Assembly: GCA_904394705.1 (NCBI GenBank) | Contig: CAJFNJ010000028.1 | Span: forward strand, 1-64,000 | Source: Avimicrobium caecorum | Lineage (GTDB): Bacteria; Bacillota; Clostridia; Oscillospirales; Ruminococcaceae | Reading direction: 5' to 3' | DNA length: 64,000 nt | Shown: piece by piece, positions 40,564 through 48,710 of the stretch | Layout of the letters: the number at the start of each line of letters is the position of its first letter | How positions within the stretch are numbered: the first letter of the stretch is position 1 | The notes under the pieces: generated by a model | The model's database searches: none | What the model saw: only the letters and a program-made list of their open reading frames with translations | What the model was told of the DNA's origin: nothing | Made by a program: the position numbers and the translations under genes

Positions 40564-42120
40564 ATGAAACAACTCCTGGCCCTGATGCTGGCACTCAGTC
40601 TGCTGGCGGGCTGTACCACAGAACCGTCCTCCGCACCGGAGGAACCGGAGAACTCCTCCAGCCAGAGCTCCAGCCTCCCGGAAGAGGAACCGGAGAGCAG
40701 CTCTGAAAGCGTAAGCGAACCGCAGTCCAGTACTGCTCAGAACAGTTCCGCCGCCTCTCAGCCCGCTGTAACGCTAGCCTGGTGGCAGCAGGAGCTCTCC
40801 AATGAGAAGCTCATTGCCACCCCCGACCCGGTGCTGGGCTTTGCCCCCTGCGGAACCCCGGAAGGTTCTTACTGGATTTATGACGACACACGCAAGGTGA
40901 GCTGGCTTGGAAACGGCCTGTTTGCCCGGAGCAGTGATACTGCTAAAACCGCTCCGGTGGCGCTGATTCTGGACAGTGCCGTGGAAGCGGAGGACATCGG
41001 CCAGCCGGTGATGACCGACACCTTCTTTGAGATTGTGGGCAAGGATGATACCAAGATCACCGGACGGCTCTATGAGCAGGGCGTGGAGCTCACCCGTTCC
41101 CTGCCCGGGCAGGGCTATGGCGACAGTGTCAAGCTCAAGCTGAATAATGCCGATCTCACCACCCTCAGGAACAACCTCACCCAATCCGAAACGAAGGCGG
41201 ATGAGCGGAGCGCATACAGACCTGCCTGGCTGACCATGATGCGGGAGAGCCGCACAGAAACCATCACCTTCCGTGCCGCCACCGGGGAGGAGTGTACTTT
41301 TGATTCCTCTGACCCCTGGCCTTACTACGTCTATGACGAAGTTCCGCTGACTGTCTCCTCTGCCGGCACCTTCACCGACAAGACCAGCCTGCCGGACAGC
41401 AGCCAGGTAACGGTCACCTTCAATAACGGCCTGGTCTACACCATCTACGCCACTGAAACCCAGCTGCTGGTCACCACCAATGACACCGACCAGGGGCTGC
41501 TCTATACCCTCCGGTCTGGCAATAGTGTCTATGAAAAAACTGCGATGGGCCATCTCAACCCACCCACCGGCAAGCCGGTGATCTATCTCTATCCTGAGGA
41601 GGTCACCGACTGCACCGTCACGGTGGACTACTCCCCCTTCACCTACACCTATCCCACCTACAATGACGGCTGGGAGGTAACAGCCTATCCCGATGGACGC
41701 CTCATCAACAAGGCCGACGGCACCGAACACTACTACCTGTTCTGGGAGGGCGGCGCCCGTCCCCTCTGGAACTTCGAGAGCGGCTTTGTGGTCAAGGGCA
41801 GCGATACCGAGTCCTTCCTCCGGGAAAAACTGGCCTATCTGGGGCTCACACCCCGGGAGTACAATGACTTCATCACCTATTGGGTGCCGAAGATGCAGAA
41901 CTCCCCCTACAACCTCATCATGTTCGCCGAGGAGCAGTATGAGGAGCTGGCACCCCTCACCATCACTCCTGAGCCGGACAGCGTTGTACGGGTGCACATG
42001 GTCTACCTGCCGCTGGACGAGCCCATCGAGATCCCTGAACAGGAGCTCACCCCCATGGAGCGCACCGGATTTACCGTTGTGGAATGGGGCGGCACTGACG
42101 CCAGCTACATGAAGCGCTGA
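40564..42120 (+). CDS. Conserved lipoprotein of unknown function
   Basis: 518 residues from the ATG at 40564 with GAAAGGA upstream. Lipoprotein signal (LALSLLAGC at residues 9-17), a 45-residue Ser/Glu/Pro linker, then two parts. The first (residues 60-330) is an unrecognised beta-rich region. The second (residues about 335-518) is a conserved block I have seen as uncharacterised in many bacteria: KPVIYLYPEE, a GWEVTAYPDGRL segment, YYLFWEGG, then FLREKLAYLGLTPREYNDFI and VYLPLDEP. No catalytic motif is obvious. It is surface-anchored, single-gene and followed by a strong terminator. Confidence 0.75.
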   Translation: MKQLLALMLALSLLAGCTTEPSSAPEEPENSSSQSSSLPEEEPESSSESVSEPQSSTAQNSSAASQPAVTLAWWQQELSNEKLIATPDPVLGFAPCGTPEGSYWIYDDTRKVSWLGNGLFARSSDTAKTAPVALILDSAVEAEDIGQPVMTDTFFEIVGKDDTKITGRLYEQGVELTRSLPGQGYGDSVKLKLNNADLTTLRNNLTQSETKADERSAYRPAWLTMMRESRTETITFRAATGEECTFDSSDPWPYYVYDEVPLTVSSAGTFTDKTSLPDSSQVTVTFNNGLVYTIYATETQLLVTTNDTDQGLLYTLRSGNSVYEKTAMGHLNPPTGKPVIYLYPEEVTDCTVTVDYSPFTYTYPTYNDGWEVTAYPDGRLINKADGTEHYYLFWEGGARPLWNFESGFVVKGSDTESFLREKLAYLGLTPREYNDFITYWVPKMQNSPYNLIMFAEEQYEELAPLTITPEPDSVVRVHMVYLPLDEPIEIPEQELTPMERTGFTVVEWGGTDASYMKR

Positions 42121-42130
42121 CAAATTTCTG

Positions 42131-42167
42131 AAAATCCCCTCTGGAAATAATCCGGAGGGGATTTTTT
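42131..42167 (+). terminator. Terminator of the lipoprotein gene
   Basis: AAAATCCCCTC pairs with GAGGGGATTTT around an inner GG/CC pair and AAATAA-type loop, followed by a T6 run. Confidence 0.92.
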
Positions 42168-42444
42168 GCTGTAAAGCGATCAGGGCCATGAAATCGGGCT
42201 GATATGCTGTCCGCCGCCTTTGATGCGTCAAAAACGCATCAGGCCGGGAATCCGGGAAAGACCTCCCATAATCTTCGGGGACGATTGTGAAGTCCCGCGG
42301 CAATCCAATCCAGAGGCATACTCCCAGACCGGCTCTGATGCCCCAAAAGGAGCGCCAATGGGAAATCCGGTCCATCTTCCCCTTTTCAGGGACTCGGGGC
42401 GCAGGCAGTCCGAGCCAGGACGGTTCTGAACAGACAGCCGCGCA

Positions 42445-42480
42445 TAACAAAAAGAGGGCAGACATCTCTGTCTGCCCTCC
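42445..42480 (-). terminator. hpf terminator
   Basis: GAGGGCAGACA and TGTCTGCCCTC form the stem (42454-42479). On the minus strand it is followed by TTTTTGTT. Confidence 0.92.
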
Positions 42481-42492
42481 GATGGGTTAGAT

Positions 42493-43014
42493 TCAGTTTT
42501 CATCCGGCTCCAGCAGGCCATAACCGCCGGCATTGCGCTTATAGACTACATTGGGAACTTCCGTTTCCGCATTCAGGAACATATAGAAATTGTGTCCCAG
42601 CAGCTCCATCTGCAGGATCGCCTCATCCACATGCATGGGCTTGAGTGCGAAGTGCTTGCGCTTGATCACGCTGTAATCCGGCTCCTCTGCCGCAGGCTCG
42701 GCATAGATCTCCGGCGCGCGCTTCTTGAAGCGGTCAGCCAGCTTGGACTTATTCTTTACGATCTGACGGAACAGCAGGTCTCCGGCCTGAGCCAGCGACT
42801 GCTTGCGGTCTTCGGTGGTCTTTTCGGCACGGAAAATCATGCCGCCCGAACGGATGGTAATCTCCACCGTTTCACGACCGCCCTCATTGGATACGGTGAT
42901 ATGGGCCGATGCATCATCATCAAACAGGCGATCAAAACGGGTCATCTCCCGCTCTGCTTCTTCCCTGAACGAATCCTTGATCGTGGTTTTTCTTCCGGTG
43001 ATGTTGATGGTCAT
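42493..43014 (-). CDS. hpf: Long-form ribosome hibernation promoting factor
   Basis: 173 residues, ATG at 43014 with AAAGGGG upstream. Dimerises 70S ribosomes into 100S particles in stationary phase. N-terminal S30AE domain (MTINITGRKTTIKDSFREEA, the HITVSNEGGRETVEITI strands) and the C-terminal dimerisation domain (VIKRKHFALKPMHVDEAILQ, ELLGHNFYMFLNAET), so it is the long form usual in Firmicutes. It has its own promoter and a strong terminator. Confidence 0.96.
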   Translation of the reverse strand: MTINITGRKTTIKDSFREEAEREMTRFDRLFDDDASAHITVSNEGGRETVEITIRSGGMIFRAEKTTEDRKQSLAQAGDLLFRQIVKNKSKLADRFKKRAPEIYAEPAAEEPDYSVIKRKHFALKPMHVDEAILQMELLGHNFYMFLNAETEVPNVVYKRNAGGYGLLEPDEN

Positions 43015-43109
43015 AAACTCAACCCCTTTTTATAAAATCGGGTCGGGCAGATCTGCCCTTCCCTCAATGAAACGGTGTACTCAAAGGCCTCCGTTTCTTT
43101 GATACCTAT

Positions 43110-43138
43110 AGTATACCATAAATTATACAAATCCGCAA
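43110..43138 (-). promoter_or_regulatory. hpf promoter
   Basis: Minus strand: TTGCGG at 43138-43133, 17-base spacer, extended -10 TGGTATACT ending at 43110. The -35 abuts the stop of the amidohydrolase gene. Confidence 0.75.
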
Positions 43139-44305
43139 TCATTCTGTGAATTTTTTATGGATAATTTGTCCGTTCACCATCACCAGGGCCGGACGGGCTT
43201 CCAGAGTGAGGGGATCGGTATCGAACAGCACCAGGTCTGCATCCAGTCCCGGAGCGAGACTGCCCACCCGGTCCTCAATGCCGGCCTGCACTGCCGGCAC
43301 CCAGGTGATGGCCTCCATGGCAGTCTGCCACGGCAGCCCCTCCCGGACACACAGCCCCGCGCTCACTGCCAGCAGATCCTGAGGGATCTCGGGGTGGTCG
43401 GTGCAGATGGAGATGGGGATTCCGGCCTTTGCCAGCTGGGTGGGAGAATCCATCACAAATCCGGACAGCTCCGGCTTGGAACGGTGGTTGATCATCGGGC
43501 CGCAGATGATGCTGATGTTCTCCTTTGCCAGATAGTCGGCGATGAGATGGCCCTCGGTGGCGTGCACCAGCACATAGCGCAGCCCGAACTCATGGCAGAT
43601 CCGCACCGCTGTGGCGATGTCGTCCGCCCGATGGGCGTGGATATGCACCGGCAGCTCCCGGCGCAGCACCGGCAGCAGAGCCTCACACTTCATATCGAAT
43701 TCCGGCTCGTCCTCATCGGGGTCCTCTGCCGCCTTCTCCAGGTCCTGCATATACCGCTGGGCCTTGAAAAGCTGTTCCCGCACCAGTGCCGCAGTGGCCA
43801 TACGGGTGGACGGAGTCTCGGACTTATCGCCATAGATCCCCTTGGGGTTCTCGCCAAAGGCCATCTTCATGGCTACCGGCGACTTGATCACCATCTCATC
43901 CACGATGCGTCCATAGGTCTTGACGGCACAGAAGGTACCGGCAATGGCATTGGCACTGCCAGGCCCGGTGACTACGGTGGTCACGCCGGCTGCCAGCGCA
44001 TCGGCAAAGCCCCGGTCCATGGCATAGACCGAGTCGATTCCCCGGAGCTGGGGAGTGATGGGATCGGTGCTCTCATTGCCGTCCTCGCCCTCAGCGCCGA
44101 TGCTGTCATCAAACATGCCCAGATGGCTGTGGGCGTCAATAAAGCCGGGATAGGCGGTATAGCCCCGGCAGTCCAGGCTCTCCCCGTCCATCGGGCATTC
44201 CGACATGGGGCCGATGGCATGGATGCGGCTGCCCTCCACTGTCAGGTAACAGTCCTCGGCAAAACCTTCCCGGGACCAGATCCGCAGATTTTTCAGAATC
44301 ATCAT
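43139..44305 (-). CDS. Amidohydrolase (imidazolonepropionase-like branch)
   Basis: 388 residues, ATGATG at 44305 with GGAGG upstream. Metal-dependent hydrolase barrel: YPGFIDAHSHLGMFDD (HxH pair), VTTVVTGPGSANAIAG, the central IHAHRADDIATAVRI and YVLVHATEGH histidines, and SICTDHPEIPQ with the final aspartate, ending in DADLVLFDTDPL. The substrate is unknown; related uncharacterised amidohydrolases are common in Clostridia and may act on cyclic amides or peptides. It lies downstream of the S1-domain gene, behind a terminator, and ends within the hpf promoter. Confidence 0.85.
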   Translation of the reverse strand: MMILKNLRIWSREGFAEDCYLTVEGSRIHAIGPMSECPMDGESLDCRGYTAYPGFIDAHSHLGMFDDSIGAEGEDGNESTDPITPQLRGIDSVYAMDRGFADALAAGVTTVVTGPGSANAIAGTFCAVKTYGRIVDEMVIKSPVAMKMAFGENPKGIYGDKSETPSTRMATAALVREQLFKAQRYMQDLEKAAEDPDEDEPEFDMKCEALLPVLRRELPVHIHAHRADDIATAVRICHEFGLRYVLVHATEGHLIADYLAKENISIICGPMINHRSKPELSGFVMDSPTQLAKAGIPISICTDHPEIPQDLLAVSAGLCVREGLPWQTAMEAITWVPAVQAGIEDRVGSLAPGLDADLVLFDTDPLTLEARPALVMVNGQIIHKKFTE

Positions 44306-44321
44306 TCGTTTCCTCCAATAT

Positions 44322-44359
44322 ATAAAACAGGAGCAGGCCCTTTTCCAAAGGCCCGCTCC
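44322..44359 (-). terminator. Terminator of the divIC-yabR unit
   Basis: GGAGC-GGCC-TTT arms pair across 44330-44359 with two mismatches; on the minus strand TGTTTTAT follows. It lies 17 bases before the amidohydrolase start. Confidence 0.75.
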
Positions 44360-44383
44360 GCTATGGTTTGGTTCAAGTGGGGT

Positions 44384-44839
44384 TTACCGCTGTCCTCTCT
44401 TAAAGGAAGTGCCGCGCTTGCCGTCCATATACTTTTTGAGATCAGACATCTTGTCGTCGCTGGTCTGCTTGAACCGGTTCATCATATCCTCAAAGCTCTG
44501 AGGCTCCGGTGTCGGCTTGGGACCACGCCAACCCATATCCCGGGGCGGAGCAGTACGCTTCGGTCGTGCGGGACGCTCGGTTTTCGCCGGCGCTGCCTGC
44601 TGCGGTTCTGCCTTCTTCATCGAAAGACTGATCTTACCATCCTCCGAAATACTCAGAACCTTCACCTTTACGGTGTCATTTTCCTTGACAAAATCCCGGA
44701 TCTCCTTGACAAAGGTCGGGGCAACCTCCGAAATATGTACCATTCCGGTCTTACCGTCACCAAGATCCACAAAAGCGCCGAACTTGGTAATGCCCGTCAC
44801 TTTACCCTCTACAATATTCCCCACAACCAACTGCTGCAT
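44384..44839 (-). CDS. yabR: S1 RNA-binding domain protein (YabR-like)
   Basis: 151 residues, ATG at 44839 with AGGAGG about ten bases upstream. One S1 domain at residues 5-75 (VGNIVEGKVTGITKFGAFVDLG, KTGMVHISEVA, KVKVLSISEDGKISLSMK), then a basic Ala/Pro/Arg-rich tail and a C-terminal SFEDMMNRFKQTSDDKM helix. Similar single-S1 proteins lie next to divIC in Bacillus and Clostridia and associate with RNA or ribosomes. It is expressed with divIC from the promoter at 45.2 kb. Confidence 0.88.
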   Translation of the reverse strand: MQQLVVGNIVEGKVTGITKFGAFVDLGDGKTGMVHISEVAPTFVKEIRDFVKENDTVKVKVLSISEDGKISLSMKKAEPQQAAPAKTERPARPKRTAPPRDMGWRGPKPTPEPQSFEDMMNRFKQTSDDKMSDLKKYMDGKRGTSFKRGQR

Positions 44840-44869
44840 TCAGTCTGCATCCTCCTGTAATCTTTGCTG

Positions 44870-45157
44870 TCAACTGCCGGAAATATCCACCAGCACCTGT
44901 TCTTCCGGATAGGCAAATCCCAGCTGTTCCCGGGCAATCCGTTCGATATACTCTTCTTCGGTGCCGTCCGAAAGAATCCGTTCCAGCTCTTTATTGGCAA
45001 TGCGCTGCTCCTCATTCTGCTGTTCCAGCGCTGCCAGCTGTTCCCGGTTTTTCTGGATACTTCCCTGGATCTGAACCAGTGAAATCACTACATAGAGAAG
45101 AAACAGAATTACCGATACACGCAGCAGGGTGTTTTTCTTAGCCTTTGCCTTCGCCAT
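44870..45157 (-). CDS. divIC: Septum formation initiator FtsB/DivIC
   Basis: 95 residues, ATG at 45157 with AGGAGGGG upstream. A short cytoplasmic Lys-rich start, one membrane helix (residues 12-29, RVSVILFLLYVVISLVQI), an extracellular coiled coil (QKNREQLAALEQQNEEQRIANKE) and the conserved tail YIERIAREQLGFAYPEEQVLV. Links divisome proteins FtsL and DivIB. The position between yabQ and yabR is the standard Firmicutes order. Confidence 0.93.
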   Translation of the reverse strand: MAKAKAKKNTLLRVSVILFLLYVVISLVQIQGSIQKNREQLAALEQQNEEQRIANKELERILSDGTEEEYIERIAREQLGFAYPEEQVLVDISGS

Positions 45158-45207
45158 CGGAATCCCCTCCTCAAAAATTTCACATGAAAACAGATCATCT
45201 TTAGAAG

Positions 45208-45237
45208 ATTATACTATAAAGCCTTGTCGATTTTCAA
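45208..45237 (-). promoter_or_regulatory. divIC-yabR promoter
   Basis: Minus strand: TTGAAA at 45237-45232 (overlapping the end of yabQ), 18-base spacer, TATAAT at 45213-45208. It gives division genes a vegetative promoter separate from the sporulation genes upstream. Confidence 0.8.
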
Positions 45238-45677
45238 GGGGAATTCGTGCTTTCCTCTGAAAAATTTCCGTCCTCCAGTCCCGGACCCGGCTGCTCCGGA
45301 AGCCACTTTTGCACCAGCTTCCACAGGGCTCCGAGCAGTTTCCCCACGCCATGGAGCAGCTTGCAGCAGAGCCGCAGGGGCCAGCGCAGCAGCCTGAGCA
45401 GCCATCGGTAGACCGTCAGGCGCAGCAGCACAGCGCCGATCACCTCCCCTGCCAGCACGAACCAGCGCAAGGTCCCGTCCACAGTGGAGAGCAGATAGAG
45501 AAAGCTGATCAGCCCTGCCGCTGTGAAATACAGAAGATCCAGCAGCGATTCCAGCTGCCAGGAGAAATGGAGCTCCTCCCGGAGGGCGGCGGGCAGGGCA
45601 TAGACTGCCGCCAGCTTCATTCCCAGGCACACCGCTCCCCAGAAGGTCAGCAGCTGGGCGGAAGCCAGGGCACTCAA
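45234..45677 (-). CDS. yabQ: Spore cortex biosynthesis protein YabQ
   Basis: 147 residues, ATG at 45677 overlapping the yabP stop (ATGA). Membrane protein: an N-terminal helix (LLTFWGAVCLGMKLAAVY), helices around 40-65 and 70-95, and a basic amphipathic stretch afterwards. The conserved middle LLDLLYFTAAGLISFLYLL fits YabQ, needed for spore cortex assembly in Bacillus. Identification rests on size, helix pattern and its place between yabP and divIC. Confidence 0.88.
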   Translation of the reverse strand: MSALASAQLLTFWGAVCLGMKLAAVYALPAALREELHFSWQLESLLDLLYFTAAGLISFLYLLSTVDGTLRWFVLAGEVIGAVLLRLTVYRWLLRLLRWPLRLCCKLLHGVGKLLGALWKLVQKWLPEQPGPGLEDGNFSEESTNSP

Positions 45678-45955
45678 CGCATCAGGCGGGCCAGGAACCC
45701 GCCCTTGAACCGGGTTTCATCATAGAGCATCGCCACAATCTCCCCGGTGACCGACACCTCTTTGTTCACATCGTCAATGCGGTCGATGTGCAGCCCCCGT
45801 CCCCGGATCACCAGAGCGCCCAGGGTGGTATCCAGCTGGACACAGTTCTCGTCAAAGCTCTCCACCTGTTCCACACCCTGGATCAGCAGCTTTTCCCGGT
45901 TTTCCAGCATCAGGTTCTGAGGCCCCGGCACTGTGGTATTCTTGGTTTTCTCCAT
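45674..45955 (-). CDS. yabP: Sporulation protein YabP
   Basis: 93 residues from the ATG at 45955, with GGGGG nine bases upstream inside a hairpin. YabP/YqfC fold: HNLMLEN-like start (PQNLMLENREKLLIQGVEQVESFDE), VQLDTTLGALVIRGRGLHIDRI and the end VSVTGEIVAMLYDE. Acts in the mother cell, and with YabQ is needed for cortex and coat formation. The Shine-Dalgarno sequence is the 3' arm of a terminator-like stem at 45965-46016 (see findings). Confidence 0.93.
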   Translation of the reverse strand: MEKTKNTTVPGPQNLMLENREKLLIQGVEQVESFDENCVQLDTTLGALVIRGRGLHIDRIDDVNKEVSVTGEIVAMLYDETRFKGGFLARLMR

Positions 45956-46016
45956 AAAAAACAACCCCCTTTATGCCACTGTTCTGCTTCTCGAACAGCT
46001 TATGCATAAAAGGGGG
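45956..46016 (-). terminator. Terminator-like hairpin overlapping the yabP ribosome binding site
   Basis: On the minus strand the 46016-46004 arm (CCCCCTTTTATGC) pairs with the 45976-45965 arm (GCATAAAGGGGG), and an inner CTGTTC/GAACAG pairs too. TTGTTTTTT and then the yabP ATG follow. It can end yabO transcripts and hides the yabP ribosome binding site. Confidence 0.75.
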
Positions 46017-46020
46017 AAGT

Positions 46021-46263
46021 TTATTCCAGGATCTGATAGCAGGTGGGCGCATCGTCCTTGGTGACATATTCACTGACCTTGAGCACCTTGACCCGCAGCG
46101 GGCGACTGCCCAGGTTGATTTCAATGATGTCCCCTTCCTTGACTGCCAGGGAAGCCCGGGCCACCTTGCCATTGACCAGCACCCGGTCTGCGTCACAGGC
46201 TTCATTTGCCACAGTGCGGCGTTTGATCAGCCGGGTGAGTTTGAGATATTTATCCAGGCGCAT
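46021..46263 (-). CDS. rqcP: S4-domain RNA-binding protein RqcP (YabO)
   Basis: 80 residues, ATG at 46263 with AAGGAGGAG upstream. Consists of one S4 domain: MRLDKYLKLTRLIKRRTVANEACDADRVLVNGKVARAS and VKEGDIIEINLG. In Bacillus the protein works with RqcH in ribosome-associated quality control, binding the 50S subunit during Ala-tailing. It follows hup by 84 bases across a terminator, so expression probably depends on read-through. The order hup-yabO-yabP-yabQ-divIC is typical. Confidence 0.93.
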   Translation of the reverse strand: MRLDKYLKLTRLIKRRTVANEACDADRVLVNGKVARASLAVKEGDIIEINLGSRPLRVKVLKVSEYVTKDDAPTCYQILE

Positions 46264-46286
46264 TGCAGAACTCCTCCTTATTTCTC

Positions 46287-46321
46287 ATAAAAAATCGGGC
46301 AGTGGTTCCCCGCTGCCCGAT
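46287..46321 (-). terminator. hup terminator
   Basis: ATCGGGCAGTGG and CGCTGCCCGAT arms (46294-46321); on the minus strand TTTTTTAT follows. Confidence 0.92.
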
Positions 46322-46347
46322 ATAAAAAACAGATCTTATCTACGCAA

Positions 46348-46623
46348 TTACTTGGCAACTGCGTCCTTCAGAGCCTTACCGGCACGGAAAGCAGGCAGCT
46401 TGGAAGCAGCGATCTTCATGGGTTCCTTGGTGCGGGGATTGATACCCATCTTCTCGCTTCTGTTCTTTACTTCGAACTTGCCGAAGCCTACCAGAGATAC
46501 GGAATCTCCAGCTACCAGAGCCTCAGTAATGGCATCGAATACAGCGGCAACAGCCTTCTCGCTATCCTTCTTGGTCAGCTCAGCCTTCAGAGCAACTGCG
46601 CTGATGAGTTCAGTCTTTGTCAT
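46348..46623 (-). CDS. hup: DNA-binding protein HU
   Basis: 91 residues, ATG at 46623 with GGAGG upstream. Nucleoid-associated dimer. Typical: MTKTELISAVALKAELTKKD, FDAITEALVAGDSVSLVGFGKFEVKNR, GINPRTKEPMKIAASKLPAFR and the final GKALKDAV. Its codons are biased as expected for an abundant protein. Located between the SpoVB-like flippase gene and yabO, with a strong terminator behind it. Confidence 0.97.
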   Translation of the reverse strand: MTKTELISAVALKAELTKKDSEKAVAAVFDAITEALVAGDSVSLVGFGKFEVKNRSEKMGINPRTKEPMKIAASKLPAFRAGKALKDAVAK

Positions 46624-46821
46624 TTTTCAATTCCTCCATAAAATGCTTTCTTCCTTGTCCATCCGATGGATCGGAGCAGACAGGCCAGATTGTATTCTGC
46701 GCAGGATACCGGATGGAATTCCCTGTACCGGCTCCATTTGCGTTCCATGTGTTCAAGCCTTGAAAAACGCCGTAGTTATGGCAAAAAACAGGCTTTCCTT
46801 TCGACCACAGCACTTAATATA

Positions 46822-48564
46822 TTAGCTTAAAAGGCGCAGTTTTTCAAGTGTTTTTCGGATTTTTTCACCCTCGGGCATCATCAAAATATCATCTTTCGTC
46901 ACTATCTTCAAAACGAACAGTAAAATAAAGTAAATTATGGCACCAATGCCAATGGACAACAGGGTAAACAGCTTTCCGGGGTGGTCGACAAACAGCTGAT
47001 ACCGGCAGATCCAGGCGGTCAGACCGCAGATAATCCCGCCGAACAAGGGCTTGCCGAAGGTATCTCCGAACCGGATGCAGACTCCGGTTTCCCGGCAGAT
47101 GGCCCTCAGGCTCATGCAGACGATGAAGCCATAGCAGAGCAGTGATCCCAGCGGTGCCGCCATAATGCCCACCTGCGGGACACGCAGCAGGATAAAGTTG
47201 GTGACAAACTTGATGCCGGCCCCCATGAGCATGAGCTTGACCGGCAGATCCACCCGTCCGATGCCCTGGAGCATGCTGTTGATGGGGGCGGTCAGCGACA
47301 CAAAGATCACCGCAATGCCCAGCACCGACAGAAGCGGCGCCGCCACCTGGATCTCCAGCTGGCGCCCGGAGTAGAACAGCTCCAGGATGGGCTGGCTGAG
47401 CAGCATGATGCCGATACCGGCAGGCATAGCCAGGATGGAGACGATGCGCAGCACCACCGATACATTCCGATGGGTGCGCTCCCGGTCCCGGACCTTCCAG
47501 GCCGCCGCCACATTGGGCAGGGCGCTGATGCCGAATACCGCTGTCACCGCCGGGACGATGCCGAAGATGGTCAGCGCCAGGCCGGTATAGGAGCCATAGA
47601 GGTAGTTCGGCAGCTGTTCCAGGGTCTGTCCGTCTGCCAGGATAGCGGCATATTCCGCCGCAAAGTAGCCGGGATTGGCAGCGACGGCGTCCCCCAGCCG
47701 GTTCATGACGGTGAAGAGATCCACCAGCGAGCCCATGCTCACTGCCAGCGACCCCAGGCAGACGGGGATCGCCGTATGGATCAGTTCCCGGATCAGGGCG
47801 GAATAGTTTTGCCCTTCGGCGGCATCCGCGGCACGGATGCGCGGGTCCGGGCCCACAAAGGCATGGCGTGCCATGAGGAAGAGCATCGAAGCCAGGGTGC
47901 TGACGCTCACACCCCAGACTGCTGCCGCCGCAGTGAACTGGGAGAGCAGAGCTTCCGCAGCTGCCGGGCCTCCGGCACTGACGCCGAAGATGGTGCCGTC
48001 CCGGGTATAGCTTTCCAGCCCCAGGGTATAGGCAGCACCGGCAAATCCGATGCCGCACATCAGCCGGATCAGCGCCTCAAAGACCTGGGAAAGGGCGGTG
48101 GGGATCATATTGCGCTGTCCCTCATAGTATCCCCGGTAAACCGAAATCATACAACAGCAGAAGATCGCCGGGGCAATGGAAAGAACTGCCGCCGAAGCGC
48201 CGGGATTTCCGGCAAGGTCGGCAAAGAGCTCCCCGAAGGCAAAGACTCCCACAGTGCCCAGGACACCGGTGATGCACATCAGTCCCAGGGCTGCCCGAAA
48301 GGTGCGGCGGGCATCGGCAAAGCGCCCGGTTGCCACTGCCTCGGATACCATCTTGGACACCGCCACCGGGATTCCCGCTACTGCCAGGGAGCGCACCGGG
48401 TTGAAGAAGTCATAGGCGGTCATGAAGTAACCCATGCCGGAGCCGCCGATGATATTGGCAAGCGGCACTTTGAAAAAGGCGCCGATGAGCTTGACGATCA
48501 GGGCTGACGCCGCCAGAATCAGCGCGCCGTGCAGAAAGTTCTGTCCGCCTTCCTTTGCCTGCAT
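46822..48564 (-). CDS. SpoVB/YabM-family polysaccharide or lipid-linked precursor flippase
   Basis: 580 residues from the ATG at 48564 with GGAAGGGGG upstream; the longer frame to 48642 runs into the terminator. MOP-superfamily membrane protein with about 14 helices: FLHGALILAASALIVKLIGAFFKVPLANIIG at the start, MTAYDFFNPVRSLAVAGIPVAVSKMVSEA, and CMISVYRGYYEGQRNMIPTA in the middle. Relatives flip lipid II or cortex precursors (SpoVB in sporulation, YabM nearby in Bacillus). The neighbours hup-yabO-yabP-yabQ point to YabM/SpoVB; mazG, often between, is absent. Confidence 0.9.
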   Translation of the reverse strand: MQAKEGGQNFLHGALILAASALIVKLIGAFFKVPLANIIGGSGMGYFMTAYDFFNPVRSLAVAGIPVAVSKMVSEAVATGRFADARRTFRAALGLMCITGVLGTVGVFAFGELFADLAGNPGASAAVLSIAPAIFCCCMISVYRGYYEGQRNMIPTALSQVFEALIRLMCGIGFAGAAYTLGLESYTRDGTIFGVSAGGPAAAEALLSQFTAAAAVWGVSVSTLASMLFLMARHAFVGPDPRIRAADAAEGQNYSALIRELIHTAIPVCLGSLAVSMGSLVDLFTVMNRLGDAVAANPGYFAAEYAAILADGQTLEQLPNYLYGSYTGLALTIFGIVPAVTAVFGISALPNVAAAWKVRDRERTHRNVSVVLRIVSILAMPAGIGIMLLSQPILELFYSGRQLEIQVAAPLLSVLGIAVIFVSLTAPINSMLQGIGRVDLPVKLMLMGAGIKFVTNFILLRVPQVGIMAAPLGSLLCYGFIVCMSLRAICRETGVCIRFGDTFGKPLFGGIICGLTAWICRYQLFVDHPGKLFTLLSIGIGAIIYFILLFVLKIVTKDDILMMPEGEKIRKTLEKLRLLS

Positions 48565-48639
48565 CCGTTTTCCCCCTTCCCCGGTTCTGTGTCCAGTGTA
48601 TTCCCGCACTCCCCTGTTTATGCGGACTTCCCCCAAAGT

Positions 48640-48692
48640 CAAAAACTCGCCCGCCGCTGGACTTTTTCCCCATCGGCGGGCGTCGTTTTTTC
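48640..48692. terminator. Terminator of the zinc-ribbon gene
   Basis: CGCCCGCCG pairs with CGGCGGGCG (48648-48656 with 48674-48682) around a 17-base loop. T-rich tails lie on both strands. Confidence 0.85.
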
Positions 48693-48710
48693 AGTCAGTG
48701 ATTCCAGGCT

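Larger units (their letters stand above)
42121..42492. other. 372-base intergenic region
   Basis: Contains the terminators of the lipoprotein gene and of hpf. Between them, about 270 GC-rich bases hold only one clear structure, a perfect hairpin TGATGCGT/ACGCATCA with a CAAAA loop at 42221-42241. No convincing coding frame and no RNA family I recognise. Confidence 0.7.

Noticed and set aside
42221..42241. Perfect hairpin considered as a terminator
   Set aside because: No T-tract on either side, and real terminators lie at both ends of the intergenic region.
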